Shown here one piece after another: positions 24,140 to 32,435 of a stretch of 57,597 nt of DNA. The stretch is taken from NCBI GenBank assembly GCA_020630065.1, contig JAHDCC010000004.1, forward strand, positions 99,319-156,915, read 5' to 3'. Each line of letters starts with the position of its first letter. The stretch's first letter is position 1. The notes beneath the pieces were generated by a model. The model did no database searches, had not been told where the DNA came from, and saw only the letters and a list, made by a program, of their open reading frames with translations. This stretch comes from Acidimicrobiales bacterium. GTDB taxonomy: Bacteria > Actinomycetota > Acidimicrobiia > Acidimicrobiales > SZUA-35. Made by a program: the position numbers and the translations under genes.

Positions 24140-25863
24140 GCGAGATGCTGCTGCCTTCACTCATTCTTATTCCTTTAGCGACTGCGGCCATTATCGCTGT
24201 CGTACCATCGTTCTTTGATAAGCAGCCGGAAAAGACCGAAGGTTTCTATCTTCCCTTTAGTGGACTTATCGCACTAGCTGGATCCTCGTTGACCGGGTTG
24301 GTCTCCTTCTACGTGCTAGCCGAGTTCGTCGTCGGCGAGGGCGGTTTCCAGTTCACCTCGACAACACCGTGGGTTGACTCGGTTGGGCTCAGCTGGGCGT
24401 TTGGGGTCGACGGTATTTCGCTCTTCATGGTTGTGCTGACCGGATTGTTGTTCCCGATCGCGTTGATCACAACATCAGCTCACCACGATTCGAAGGCCTA
24501 TCACGTTTGGCTGATGATGTTGATGGCCGGCTCGATGGGCGCCTTTGTTGCCCTCGACTTGTTGGTCTTCTTCCTCTTCTTCGAAATTGTTCTTGTGCCG
24601 ATGTATTTCCTCATCGGTGGATGGGGTCACGGCAACCGAATCTACGCTTCGATGAAGTTCTTCCTCTACACGATGGCGGCTTCTGCGTTGATGCTCGTTG
24701 GAATCGTCAGCCTCGTCTGGTTGACTTCCGGAGCAGATGGGCCAAGTTTCGACTACCGGGTTCTACTGGAAGCGGTCACCGCTGACGGGTTTGCCGCCGA
24801 GAACGAGACGGCACTGACCTTTATCTTCCTGAGCTTCGCGTTAGCGTTCTCGGTCAAAGTTCCAGTCTTCCCGATTCACACGTGGCTGCCAGACGCGCAC
24901 ACCGAAGCCCCAACTTCAGGTTCGGTTATCTTGGCTGGTGTTCTCCTCAAACTCGGTACGTACGGGTTCCTCCGGTTCGGGGTTGGTTTGTTCCGCGACC
25001 AGATCGAAACTTTTGCTCCGTTGTTCCTCACGCTGGGTGTTATCGGCATCGTCTATGGCGCAGCGGTGGCGACAATGCAGAAAGACCTTAAACGCCTCGT
25101 AGCCTATTCTTCGGTAGCCCACATGGGTTTCATCGTGTTGGGAATTTTCGCCCTCAACTCGCAGGGGCTTCAAGGTGCCGTCTTGCAGATGGTTAACCAC
25201 GGTCTTTCTACCGGCGCACTGTTTATCTTGGTCGGTTGGGTGTACGAGCGTCGTCACACTCGCCAGATCGCCGAACTCGGTGGTCTTCAAAAGTCGGCTC
25301 CGATTTTGGCTGCCGTCTTCACTTTGGTGATGCTTTCAAGTATCGGTTTGCCCGGTTTGAACGGGTTTGCTGGTGAGTTTCTGATTCTTCTCGGAACGTT
25401 CCAGAGCGGTCGCTGGTGGGCGGTTGTTGCGGTCAGCGGTGTCATCTTGGCGGCGCTGTACATGCTGTGGGCGTATCAGCGTTCATTCCACGGCCCCGCC
25501 GATGGCGAGAACGCCGAAATGAAAGACCTTCGCCCATACGAACTGGCCGGCATTTTGCCGCTACTGTTCCTGATCGTTGCGCTCGGCGTTTACCCACGTC
25601 CAGTTCTCGATCGAATCGAACCGTCGGTCGAGGCTTTGTTGCAAACCACCGAAGAACGTCCCGAGCGTCCTGGTGTCGAGGGGATTGTCGCTGCGGCTGA
25701 AGAGGCCGAAGAACATGGCGACGACGACTACGGCGAAGATTCACACAGCGAAGATTCCGGCGACGATAGCCATGCAGAAGATAAAGACGAAAGCCATTCC
25801 GATGAAGACCAGTCGGATGAAGAGCCTGCCGACGACGAGGCAAGCGAAAAGGTTGACCAATGA
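24136..25863 (+). CDS. nuoM: NADH-quinone oxidoreductase subunit M with an acidic His-containing tail
   Basis: A 575-residue antiporter-like proton-pumping subunit. Core motifs include 'FFEIVLVPMYFLIGGWG' near 145-161, 'FPIHTWLPDAHTEAPTSGSV' near 247-266 and 'KRLVAYSSVAHMGFI'. After the last helix (about 490-505) the protein has a 60-residue tail made almost only of Asp, Glu, Ser and four His, with repeated (D/E)SH(S/A) units. ATG at 24136 overlaps the nuoL stop; a 7-codon upstream extension lies inside nuoL and lacks a ribosome site. The stop overlaps nuoN (ATGA at 25860-25863). Confidence 0.95.
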   Translation: MSEMLLPSLILIPLATAAIIAVVPSFFDKQPEKTEGFYLPFSGLIALAGSSLTGLVSFYVLAEFVVGEGGFQFTSTTPWVDSVGLSWAFGVDGISLFMVVLTGLLFPIALITTSAHHDSKAYHVWLMMLMAGSMGAFVALDLLVFFLFFEIVLVPMYFLIGGWGHGNRIYASMKFFLYTMAASALMLVGIVSLVWLTSGADGPSFDYRVLLEAVTADGFAAENETALTFIFLSFALAFSVKVPVFPIHTWLPDAHTEAPTSGSVILAGVLLKLGTYGFLRFGVGLFRDQIETFAPLFLTLGVIGIVYGAAVATMQKDLKRLVAYSSVAHMGFIVLGIFALNSQGLQGAVLQMVNHGLSTGALFILVGWVYERRHTRQIAELGGLQKSAPILAAVFTLVMLSSIGLPGLNGFAGEFLILLGTFQSGRWWAVVAVSGVILAALYMLWAYQRSFHGPADGENAEMKDLRPYELAGILPLLFLIVALGVYPRPVLDRIEPSVEALLQTTEERPERPGVEGIVAAAEEAEEHGDDDYGEDSHSEDSGDDSHAEDKDESHSDEDQSDEEPADDEASEKVDQ

Positions 25864-27422
25864 TTGAACAACTATTGCAGGTCCAGACCGATTCGCCTGA
25901 GGTGGCGTGGTCGCTGATAGCCCCACTGGTGACCCTCGCATTGGGTGGCATTCTTCTGATTACGATCTCTTCGTTAATCCCAAGTCTTAAAGACAACTGG
26001 TTCCCGGCGGCGTTTACCGCAGGTACCGCTGCCGCGGCGATGGTATTTGTGGTCGACATTTGGGATCGAGTCTCGTCAACTGGCCCCGAATTTGTTGTCG
26101 CCAACTCGATGTCGGTCGACCAGTACACGGTGTTTGTCACCGGCGTCATCTGCATATCGGTGTTTCTTGTTTCGTTGCTGTTCCACGGGTACCTCCAGCG
26201 GGAGGGTTTCAGTGGCCCCGAATGGTACGTGTTGATTCTCATGTCGGCTTCGGGCGGTGTGCTTCTGGCCTCGGCCGAAGATCTGATCGTCACGTTCATC
26301 GGTCTCGAAATCCTTTCGATCGCCGTCTATGTGTTGGCTTCACTTCACCTGCGCCGCGGCGAATCACAAGAAGCCGGTTTCAAATATTTCCTCCTCGGGG
26401 CGTTATCGTCGGCCCTATTTCTCTACGGCATCGCCCTCACCTACGGTGCTACAGGGTCGACCAGACTAACCGGCATCAGCCAATCAGGTTTGAACGAGCG
26501 TGGTCTTAGCCCGGCTGTGGACTCGTCGATGATATTGGTGGCGATGGCGCTTCTGATGGTCGGTTTTGCGTTTAAAGTTTCAGCGGTCCCATTCCACCTC
26601 TGGACGCCTGACGTGTATGAAGGTTCACCGTCGCCGGTTGTCGCCTTCATGGCGTCGGCAGTGAAAGTAGCTGGCTTTGCCGGGATGCTACGAGTATTTT
26701 TTGTTGGTTTCGGGCCCTACGTTGAGGACTGGCGTCCGCTGCTTCAGGGTCTAGCCATAGCGTCTCTGGTGGTAGGTTCTCTGCTCGCTATCGCCCAATC
26801 CAATGTGAAGCGAATGTTGGCGTATTCTTCGATAACTCACGCCGGGTTCATCTTGATTGGCATTTATGCGGCAGCTGACCCTGAAAGCCGAAGCAACGGC
26901 GGTGTCTTGGGGGCAGAAGCATTCTTGTTCTATCTCCTTGCCTACACGATCATGGTGGCTGGCACGTTTGGTGTGATCACCTTGATCGGTCGTCGAGACG
27001 ACGGTCGCCATTCCTTGGATGACTATCGAGGTTTGTTCAAAAGCAACCCGGTGTTGGCGGTGCTGATGTCGGCGTTGTTGTTCGCCCAAGCTGGTATTCC
27101 GTTCACTTCTGGTTTCTTAGCGAAGTTCAGGGTTATAGCGGCTGCCGCACAGTCCGAGGCGTACGTCTTGGCTGGAGTGGCGATGCTGGCTTCTGTAGTG
27201 GCTGCGGTTCTGTATCTGCGGATTGTGGTCTCGATGTTTCTGGTGGATTCTCCAGCGGAGGCTGATGAACCAGACGCTCTGCCATCCGGTCTGAGTGCCT
27301 TCCCGCTGGCGGGTGTAACGGCCGTGGCTATTGCCGTAGTTGCCACTATTGCGTTGGGTGTTCTGCCGTTTGGTCAAGAAATATTGACCGACGCCGCTGA
27401 AGCTATGTCCGCAATGCGCTAA
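25860..27422 (+). CDS. nuoN: NADH-quinone oxidoreductase subunit N
   Basis: A 520-residue antiporter-like subunit and last gene of the nuo operon. Family motifs include 'LIVTFIGLEILSIAVYVLASL' near 142-162 with the conserved Glu, 'FKVSAVPFHLWTPDVYEGSP' near 238-257 and 'VKRMLAYSSITHAGFIL' near 319-335. The order A-B-C-D-E-F-G-H-I-J-K-L-M-N is complete and canonical, so this one cluster encodes a full 14-subunit complex I. Confidence 0.95.
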   Translation: MIEQLLQVQTDSPEVAWSLIAPLVTLALGGILLITISSLIPSLKDNWFPAAFTAGTAAAAMVFVVDIWDRVSSTGPEFVVANSMSVDQYTVFVTGVICISVFLVSLLFHGYLQREGFSGPEWYVLILMSASGGVLLASAEDLIVTFIGLEILSIAVYVLASLHLRRGESQEAGFKYFLLGALSSALFLYGIALTYGATGSTRLTGISQSGLNERGLSPAVDSSMILVAMALLMVGFAFKVSAVPFHLWTPDVYEGSPSPVVAFMASAVKVAGFAGMLRVFFVGFGPYVEDWRPLLQGLAIASLVVGSLLAIAQSNVKRMLAYSSITHAGFILIGIYAAADPESRSNGGVLGAEAFLFYLLAYTIMVAGTFGVITLIGRRDDGRHSLDDYRGLFKSNPVLAVLMSALLFAQAGIPFTSGFLAKFRVIAAAAQSEAYVLAGVAMLASVVAAVLYLRIVVSMFLVDSPAEADEPDALPSGLSAFPLAGVTAVAIAVVATIALGVLPFGQEILTDAAEAMSAMR

Positions 27423-27432
27423 ACCGGTTGTC

Positions 27433-27470
27433 GGCCGATTGCCTGGATATGCCTCGGGTTTTGATCGGCC
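27433..27470 (+). terminator. Weak inverted repeat after nuoN
   Basis: GGCCGAT at 27433-27439 and ATCGGCC at 27464-27470 could pair around a 24-base loop, in the 54-base gap between nuoN and the convergent vapC. There is no U-tract and the loop is long, so this is only a possible terminator. Confidence 0.3.
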
Positions 27471-27476
27471 TTCTAA

Positions 27477-27878
27477 CTAAACCCCGATTGTGTTTAGGTT
27501 GCAAGCTCTGGCGGCCTGGGCCTGTCGTATGTCAAAGGTGAGCAGAGTTGTGGCTGGCCCTGCGCGCAAAGCGGCGGCTATGTGAATGGCGTCGAGCGAT
27601 CGGCAGAGTGTCTGTTCGGCTACCCGACTCGCTTGGTTGCATGTTGTTGCGTCTATGTGAATCAGCGCAAAGGCGTCGAGGTCTTCTGCGAACTGTTCTT
27701 TGGCCGCTAGGGCAGTGTCATCGTGTAAAAGGCGAACGATGTTTCGTCGCACTTCGATTTCGGTGAGTCGGGACGTAACTAACACCGGGTCTGACTGCAT
27801 GAGGCTGATGGCGGCTGCGGAGTCGTGTTCCGAAACGTAGCGCTTCAATAACGCGCTTGAGTCGACGTAGAGTGTCAA
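27477..27878 (-). CDS. vapC: VapC-type PIN-domain toxin
   Basis: A 133-residue PIN-domain ribonuclease. The acidic catalytic set is visible: 'LYVDSSALLKRY' at the N-terminus, 'LTEIEVRR' near 41, 'SLDAIHIAAAL' near 95-105 and 'LLTFDIRQAQAA' near 113. TTG at 27878 is chosen because it overlaps the antitoxin stop (TTGA) and gives the standard VapC N-terminus; longer versions read back through the antitoxin gene. VapC toxins cleave specific RNAs, often tRNA or rRNA, when released from the antitoxin. It is the second gene of the operon. Confidence 0.88.
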   Translation of the reverse strand: MTLYVDSSALLKRYVSEHDSAAAISLMQSDPVLVTSRLTEIEVRRNIVRLLHDDTALAAKEQFAEDLDAFALIHIDATTCNQASRVAEQTLCRSLDAIHIAAALRAGPATTLLTFDIRQAQAARACNLNTIGV

Positions 27879-28129
27879 CCTCTGTCCTCGGTCAAGACGC
27901 TCGATATAGATTTCTCGGCTTGGTAGGGAACTGGGTCGCGTAAAGATGCCCGGTTCGGCGGGTCGATCCATCCTTGTTCGATGCCTGTCTCGACAAGTGA
28001 TGTTGTCGAGAGGGGGCCAAGGGTAGCTACGGGTTTACCTCGATCAGTAACCGTAATGGACTGCCCACCGGCGACGACGCCAAGGTATTTGGAGAGCTGT
28101 GCTTTGAGTTCTCTGACTCCTACTTCCAT
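27875..28129 (-). CDS. vapB: Phd/YefM-type antitoxin, partner of VapC
   Basis: An 84-residue antitoxin. The N-terminal 'MEVGVRELKAQLSKYLGVV' and 'ITVTDRGKPVATLGPL' are the Phd/YefM DNA-binding fold; the C-terminus ('YQAEKSISSVLTEDRG') is the likely toxin-wrapping segment. ATG at 28129 is supported by the family start and by the operator that overlaps it; a longer reading from 28264 would run through the operator. Overlap with the toxin start gives coupled translation. Autoregulation through the palindrome at 28129-28160 is expected from the family. Confidence 0.87.
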   Translation of the reverse strand: MEVGVRELKAQLSKYLGVVAGGQSITVTDRGKPVATLGPLSTTSLVETGIEQGWIDPPNRASLRDPVPYQAEKSISSVLTEDRG

Positions 28130-28160
28130 GTAGTCACAATAACAGACGATTGTGACTACA
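28129..28160. promoter_or_regulatory. Palindromic operator of the vapBC operon
   Basis: TGTAGTCACAAT at 28129-28140 and ATTGTGACTACA at 28149-28160 form a perfect 12-base inverted repeat with an 8-base spacer. One arm reaches the first base of the antitoxin start codon, so binding of the antitoxin complex here would block the promoter and possibly initiation. Confidence 0.75.
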
Positions 28161-28240
28161 TCAAGAAGGTTTGGAAGGTTATGTCTGTCGCGAATATTGT
28201 GCCGAGCCAGCCGATGAGCAGTGTCGGGTGTGGTCTTAGT

Positions 28241-28246
28241 TATAGT
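28241..28246 (+). promoter_or_regulatory. Putative -10 box of a leaderless promoter
   Basis: TATAGT ends 6 bases before the ATG at 28253, with no Shine-Dalgarno between; no clear -35 box was seen. It supports the inner start of the AAA+ gene over the upstream ATG at 28181. Confidence 0.45.
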
Positions 28247-28252
28247 CAAACA

Positions 28253-29701
28253 ATGACACTTCATCTTCCATTTGACCTTCCTTGCAACGAAGACTCATGG
28301 GTCGTCACTAGTGGTTCTGAGCTCGTGTCTTTTGCCGACGATGAATGCACGATTTTGGCCGATGAAGATAACTACGCGTTCTTACGGGCGAACATTCCCC
28401 ACAAGTCGCCTACCTCTTACAAGCTGCAGGTTTCGATGCGGTTTATTCCCGGTACAGCAGCCACAGGCTTTGGGGTTCAATGGGACCGGGGCAAGCAAGA
28501 CAAAAGATTTTCGATCTCAAATAACGGGTACTGGAAGTTCGAACGCCACAGCGGGGGCTGGGAGGCGTTGCAGCCATGGCTAAAAACCGACGTGTTGCCG
28601 AAGGTCGCCGACGAAAAAATCGATGTCGAAATAGTTGTGCTGCCTCACACCGTAATCTTTTCGGCCAATGGGCAAGAGATAGAAAAATTCAGAATCCAAA
28701 GCTTCGGTTCTGACTCTGAACCTTTCGGCATATTCGTCAGTAAACGAGCCCACGCCGCCTTCTCCAAGTTCAGGGTCACCGACGTGTCTGAAGAAGAATC
28801 GGCACGTATTGAGAACGACCTCCAAGCCGAACGAGAAACAGCTATCGCCCAGCTAGATCACCTGGTCGGTATGGTCGATATTAAGGAACAAATCAGGTCG
28901 ATGGCTAACGTCATCCGAGTGCAGCAGCGTCGTCAAACACTCGGCCTCGAAACCCAAAGCCAAACCAACCATATGGTTATCGCCGGTCCACCGGGTACGG
29001 GTAAGACAACGGTGGCTCGCATCCTGGGGGACATTCTCAAATCTCTCGGTGTCCTTTCAAAAGGGCACGTCGTCGAAACGGATCGAGGCGGTTTGGTCGG
29101 CGAGTACATCGGAAAGACGGCTCCTCGGGTGAAGGAGAAAGTAGATGAGGCCCTAGGCGGAATCCTCTTTGTCGACGAAGCCTACATGCTCAAACCTCGC
29201 GCCGCTTCCGGCAACGACTTTGGGCAGGAAGCTATCGATACGTTGATGAAGCAGATGGAAGATCATCGAGATGATCTTGTTGTTATCATCGCCGGCTACA
29301 AGGACAAACTCGAATACTTTCTGGCTTCGAATCCGGGCATCACCTCACGATTTAAACACCACTTCGAATTCAAAGACTTTGTTCCGTCAGAGCTGGCTGA
29401 AATGTTCAAACTTGCGATCAAGGCCAACGGCTACACCATCACCGATGAAGGAATGGCAGCGGTATCGAATCATCTCGAAACCGCGTTCAAGAACAAGACA
29501 GACAGTTTCGGAAATGGTCGCTACGTGAGGAATTTGATCGACACGATGATCAATAACATGGCGAACCGGCTCGCCGACGACTCGTTTCTTGACGAGACTG
29601 AGGTGACCCAATTCGAAAAACCAGATGTTCCGACAAAGCTTTTACCCGGCGCAACGCAACAACCTGACGACTACGATTCTGGTTCGAACACGTACCTCTA
29701 A
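28253..29701 (+). CDS. CbbX/EccA-type AAA+ ATPase with an N-terminal beta-sandwich-like domain
   Basis: A 482-residue protein. Residues about 10-178 look like a beta-rich lectin/laminin-G-like sandwich ('TGFGVQWDRGKQDKRFSISN', 'YWKFERHSGGW', 'DVEIVVLPHTVIFSANGQEI'), followed by a helical linker and an AAA+ module: Walker A GPPGTGKT at 245-252, pore-loop 'GLVGEYIGKTA' near 279-289, Walker B ILFVDEA at 304-310, sensor-1 'VVIIAGYKD', and arginine finger region 'SNPGITSRF' near 360. AAA+ modules of this type occur in Rubisco activase CbbX, SpoVK and EccA of type VII secretion. No Rubisco or ESX gene is nearby, so the client is unknown. The N-terminal domain may recognise the substrate (inference). 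Confidence 0.8.
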   Translation: MTLHLPFDLPCNEDSWVVTSGSELVSFADDECTILADEDNYAFLRANIPHKSPTSYKLQVSMRFIPGTAATGFGVQWDRGKQDKRFSISNNGYWKFERHSGGWEALQPWLKTDVLPKVADEKIDVEIVVLPHTVIFSANGQEIEKFRIQSFGSDSEPFGIFVSKRAHAAFSKFRVTDVSEEESARIENDLQAERETAIAQLDHLVGMVDIKEQIRSMANVIRVQQRRQTLGLETQSQTNHMVIAGPPGTGKTTVARILGDILKSLGVLSKGHVVETDRGGLVGEYIGKTAPRVKEKVDEALGGILFVDEAYMLKPRAASGNDFGQEAIDTLMKQMEDHRDDLVVIIAGYKDKLEYFLASNPGITSRFKHHFEFKDFVPSELAEMFKLAIKANGYTITDEGMAAVSNHLETAFKNKTDSFGNGRYVRNLIDTMINNMANRLADDSFLDETEVTQFEKPDVPTKLLPGATQQPDDYDSGSNTYL

Positions 29702-29773
29702 AGGACCGGTAAGAACCGCAGCTATCAGCCCGCGCCCTAGTGTTTGGGTCAGGGGGAGGCGGTTAAACCCAAC

Positions 29774-30400
29774 CTATATTTTGGTTTTCCAATCATCCAA
29801 ATTCGGCGACTCGTTGGCAATAGAAGTCGAATCACCATGACCTGTGTGGACGACGGTTTCGGTCGGTAGCGAGAACAGCTGCTTCTCGATCGACTCCAAG
29901 ATAAGTTCGTAACTGCTGAACGAACGGCCGGTCGCTCCCGGGCCGCCGTTAAACAATGTGTCGCCGCTGAAGACGATACCTTCGTCCGGAAGATGGAAAC
30001 AGCAGCCGCCCGGTGAATGGCCCGGAGTGTGAAGAACCTTTAACTCGGCTGAACCGATTTCTATCGCATCCGAATTGTGTAGCTCGGTGTCGAATCGGTG
30101 GTCAGGGTAGATGGTGTCCCACAACATGGCGTCGTCAGGGTGAAGCAAAATGGGGGCACCGGTTTCTTCAGATAGTTCGACAGCAGCGTTGATGTGGTCA
30201 TTGTGTCCGTGTGTACACAAGATGGCGCGGAGTTTCCGGTCGCCGACCACGGTCGATATTTTGCGGGCATCGTGGGCGGCGTCGATTACGATCACCTCGC
30301 GGTCGTCACCTAGTATCCAGACGTTGTTGTCGACGTCGAAGTCTTGTCCATCAAGACTAAAGGTGCCTGAAGTGATGAGGTGTTCGAGATTTGTCGACAC
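29774..30400 (-). CDS. MBL-fold metallo-hydrolase (glyoxalase II-like)
   Basis: A 208-residue metallo-beta-lactamase-fold hydrolase. Zinc ligands are in 'CTHGHNDHINAA' near 62-73, 'HTPGHSPGG' near 124-132, 'FSGDTLF' near 145-151 and 'HTGHGD' near 187-192, the glyoxalase II arrangement. GTG at 30400 shares a base with the stop of mscR, so it is coupled to it. In mycobacteria a similar gene also lies beside mscR (recalled). It probably hydrolyses the thioester product of that pathway, for example S-formylmycothiol, to free mycothiol and formate (inference). Confidence 0.82.
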   Translation of the reverse strand: MSTNLEHLITSGTFSLDGQDFDVDNNVWILGDDREVIVIDAAHDARKISTVVGDRKLRAILCTHGHNDHINAAVELSEETGAPILLHPDDAMLWDTIYPDHRFDTELHNSDAIEIGSAELKVLHTPGHSPGGCCFHLPDEGIVFSGDTLFNGGPGATGRSFSSYELILESIEKQLFSLPTETVVHTGHGDSTSIANESPNLDDWKTKI

Positions 30401-31485
30401 TACATCATCACCACCGAACGGAGTACCTCGCCTTGTTCCATCTTGTGAAACGCATCTTCAACAGCGTCGATTTCGATCGTCTCAGATACGAAACCTTCCA
30501 GATTTAGTCGGCCTTGGAGATACAGGTTTATAAGCATTGGGAAATCCCTAGACGGTAGGCAGTCACCGTACCAGCTGGACTTTAACGCACCGCCTCGGCC
30601 AAACAATTCGATAAAGGGCAGTTCGATTTTCATATCCGGGTTAGGTACGCCGACTAATACGACGGTGCCTGCCAGGTCTCGGGCATAAAACGCCTGTTCG
30701 TATGTTTCGGGTCGGCCGACCGCTTCAATGGTCACGTCGGCTCCGTTGCCGCCGGTGTATTCTCGGATCTTTTCGACAGGGTCCTCGTCAGCTGAATTGA
30801 TAGTGTGGGTTGCGCCGAAACCCTTGGCCCATTCCAGTTTCTGGTCGTCGATATCTACGGCGATGATTGTGCCAGCTCCGGCCAAGCGGGCACCTTCCAA
30901 TGCGGCGTCGCCCACGCCGCCACAGCCGAATACGGCTACCGAATCTCCTCTGCTGACCTGTCCAGTGTTCATCGCCGCACCTAGCCCTGCCATCACGCCG
31001 CAGCCCAGAAGCCCTGCGACTTCCGGCTTAGCGGCAGGGTCGACCTTGGTGCATTGTCCCGCGGCGACCAATGTCTTGTCGCAGAAGGCTCCTATGCCTA
31101 GAGCGGGTGAAAGTTCGGTGCCGTCGGTCAGCGTCATTTTTTGCGTTGCGTTGTGGGTGTCGAAACAATACTGGGGTTTGCCCTTCATGCATGATCGGCA
31201 TGTTCCACAGACCGCTCGCCAGTTTAGAATCACGAAGTCGCCGGGTTTGATATCTGTGACCCCTTCACCGACGGTTTCGACGAGTCCAGCTGCCTCATGT
31301 CCGAGGAGGAACGGAAATTCGTTGTTGATTCCTCCTTCCCGGTAATGTAGATCGGTGTGGCAGACCCCGCAGGCTTGAATGGCTACGACCGCTTCGCTAG
31401 GTCCAGGATCAGGGACGATTATGGTCTCGACGGTTACCGGTGCCCCTTTGGATTTGGCGATGACTCCTCGGACTTCTTGTGGCAT
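30400..31485 (-). CDS. mscR: S-(hydroxymethyl)mycothiol dehydrogenase
   Basis: A 361-residue zinc-dependent class III-type alcohol dehydrogenase, the length of the mycothiol-dependent formaldehyde dehydrogenases. Visible are the catalytic-zinc motif '[10 protein letters not shown]' with 'GHEAAG', a structural-zinc cluster '[15 protein letters not shown]', and the nucleotide-binding '[12 protein letters not shown]'. It oxidises the formaldehyde adduct of mycothiol with NAD; the enzyme can also act on S-nitrosomycothiol in mycobacteria. ATG at 31485 has GGAG 8 bases upstream; a longer frame to 31611 lacks support. Presence of the gene implies mycothiol synthesis, an actinobacterial trait. The MBL-fold gene follows directly. 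Confidence 0.9.
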   Translation of the reverse strand: MPQEVRGVIAKSKGAPVTVETIIVPDPGPSEAVVAIQACGVCHTDLHYREGGINNEFPFLLGHEAAGLVETVGEGVTDIKPGDFVILNWRAVCGTCRSCMKGKPQYCFDTHNATQKMTLTDGTELSPALGIGAFCDKTLVAAGQCTKVDPAAKPEVAGLLGCGVMAGLGAAMNTGQVSRGDSVAVFGCGGVGDAALEGARLAGAGTIIAVDIDDQKLEWAKGFGATHTINSADEDPVEKIREYTGGNGADVTIEAVGRPETYEQAFYARDLAGTVVLVGVPNPDMKIELPFIELFGRGGALKSSWYGDCLPSRDFPMLINLYLQGRLNLEGFVSETIEIDAVEDAFHKMEQGEVLRSVVMM

Positions 31486-31689
31486 AGCGATGCTCCTGGT
31501 TCTATGTTCGCCACAACCTAGCTGACACGCTGCCGTCGTGTCGCTGGCCGGAACGATTTCCTTTGTACGTCGAGGATAGCTCATCATGGGAACTGGTTCT
31601 AATGATGACACCGACGAACAGATCGTTATGGTCGTTGAATCACCTAAACCGCCAACGCAAAAATGTGCAGGTGCAGGCTTGTCTAAATG

Positions 31690-31896
31690 TCAGTTGTTCA
31701 CTGTTGCGTTCGTTCGTCGTTGCCGTCGCAGTAGTAAGTATCCGATTGCTGCTCCGGCGATGACGATGCCAACGAAGAGACCTTCAAGGCCGAAGAACGC
31801 GCTGAGTCCGGCGCCGCCAATCAGTGCCGCTAGTAGTAGCTCTATGCCGCAGACGACGCCGATTGCGGTAGCCCAGAATTTCTTATCTTTTTTCAT
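31690..31896 (-). CDS. Small two-helix membrane protein
   Basis: A 68-residue protein beginning MKKDKKFWATAIG, with two hydrophobic segments (about 8-30 and 36-54) and a basic C-terminus 'RRQRRTNATVNN'. The ATG at 31896 overlaps the stop of the upstream gene (ATGA) and GGAAGAG precedes it. No family was recognised and it lacks the Cys pairs of mercury transporters. It is the third gene of an operon driven by a MerR-type promoter, so a membrane role in metal or stress response is possible (inference). Confidence 0.6.
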   Translation of the reverse strand: MKKDKKFWATAIGVVCGIELLLAALIGGAGLSAFFGLEGLFVGIVIAGAAIGYLLLRRQRRTNATVNN

Positions 31897-32108
31897 GATC
31901 TCTTCCTTTTGTGTATGAAGCGCCGTAAAGCGATGCCTGCCCAGATGGTTTCGAGTGCAGCGAATAGCCATGCATTGGTTGCGATTCCGTAGAGTGCGGT
32001 GGCCGTGCAGGCGGCGGCGAACACGGCGATCCAGATGGTCGCTCGATCTTCTAACGCGTATGCCATGACCATGGCGATGGCTGAACTGATCCCGAAAGCG
32101 GTAAGCAT
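31893..32108 (-). CDS. Small membrane protein
   Basis: A 71-residue protein with two or three hydrophobic segments (about 2-18, 24-41, 43-60) and a strongly basic end 'RRFIHKRKRS'. It starts 2 bases after the preceding stop and its own stop overlaps the following start, so the three small genes form one transcript. The family is not recognised; the pattern resembles small integral membrane proteins of unknown function. Confidence 0.6.
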   Translation of the reverse strand: MLTAFGISSAIAMVMAYALEDRATIWIAVFAAACTATALYGIATNAWLFAALETIWAGIALRRFIHKRKRS

Positions 32109-32110
32109 TT

Positions 32111-32428
32111 TTATGGTGTATTGATGTCTAGTCCGACTAGGGACTCGATGATTGGGATCGCGTCCGGGTTTTGGCTGGTCACGGTAAGTGTTAGGTGGTG
32201 GTCTGCGTGCTGCAGCTCAAAGGTGAGAAACGGGCAGCAGGCGTTTTCTCGGTCGATGAGTTTTGAAACCGCTTGGTGAAGACGTAGTGGGAGGTTGGCT
32301 TTGGCCCCTTGAGGTGTGCGTTCCACCGAGGTGTAGGAAGTGGTTAGGTCTCCCCATTCGCTCTCGACTGGGCCGAAGCTGGAGGCGGTGTGCAGATCGC
32401 ATCCGATTTCTGCTGCTCGTTGATCCAT
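32111..32428 (-). CDS. Small soluble protein with a CCPF motif, first gene of a MerR-type operon
   Basis: A 105-residue soluble protein. The centre carries 'DRENACCPFLTFELQH', a vicinal Cys pair followed by Pro-Phe that I recall from small proteins encoded near MerR-family regulators; that recollection was not checked. One more Cys is at residue 10. The paired Cys could bind a soft metal. The start codon lies exactly 7 bases behind a TAAGGT box, with no ribosome site, so translation is probably leaderless. It is followed by two tiny membrane-protein genes. Confidence 0.65.
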   Translation of the reverse strand: MDQRAAEIGCDLHTASSFGPVESEWGDLTTSYTSVERTPQGAKANLPLRLHQAVSKLIDRENACCPFLTFELQHADHHLTLTVTSQNPDAIPIIESLVGLDINTP

Positions 32429-32435
32429 GCTTTGG

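Noticed and set aside
27420-28160. vapBC as part of a mobile island
   Set aside because: No flanking repeats, integrase or tRNA; the pair simply fits between nuoN and the AAA+ gene.
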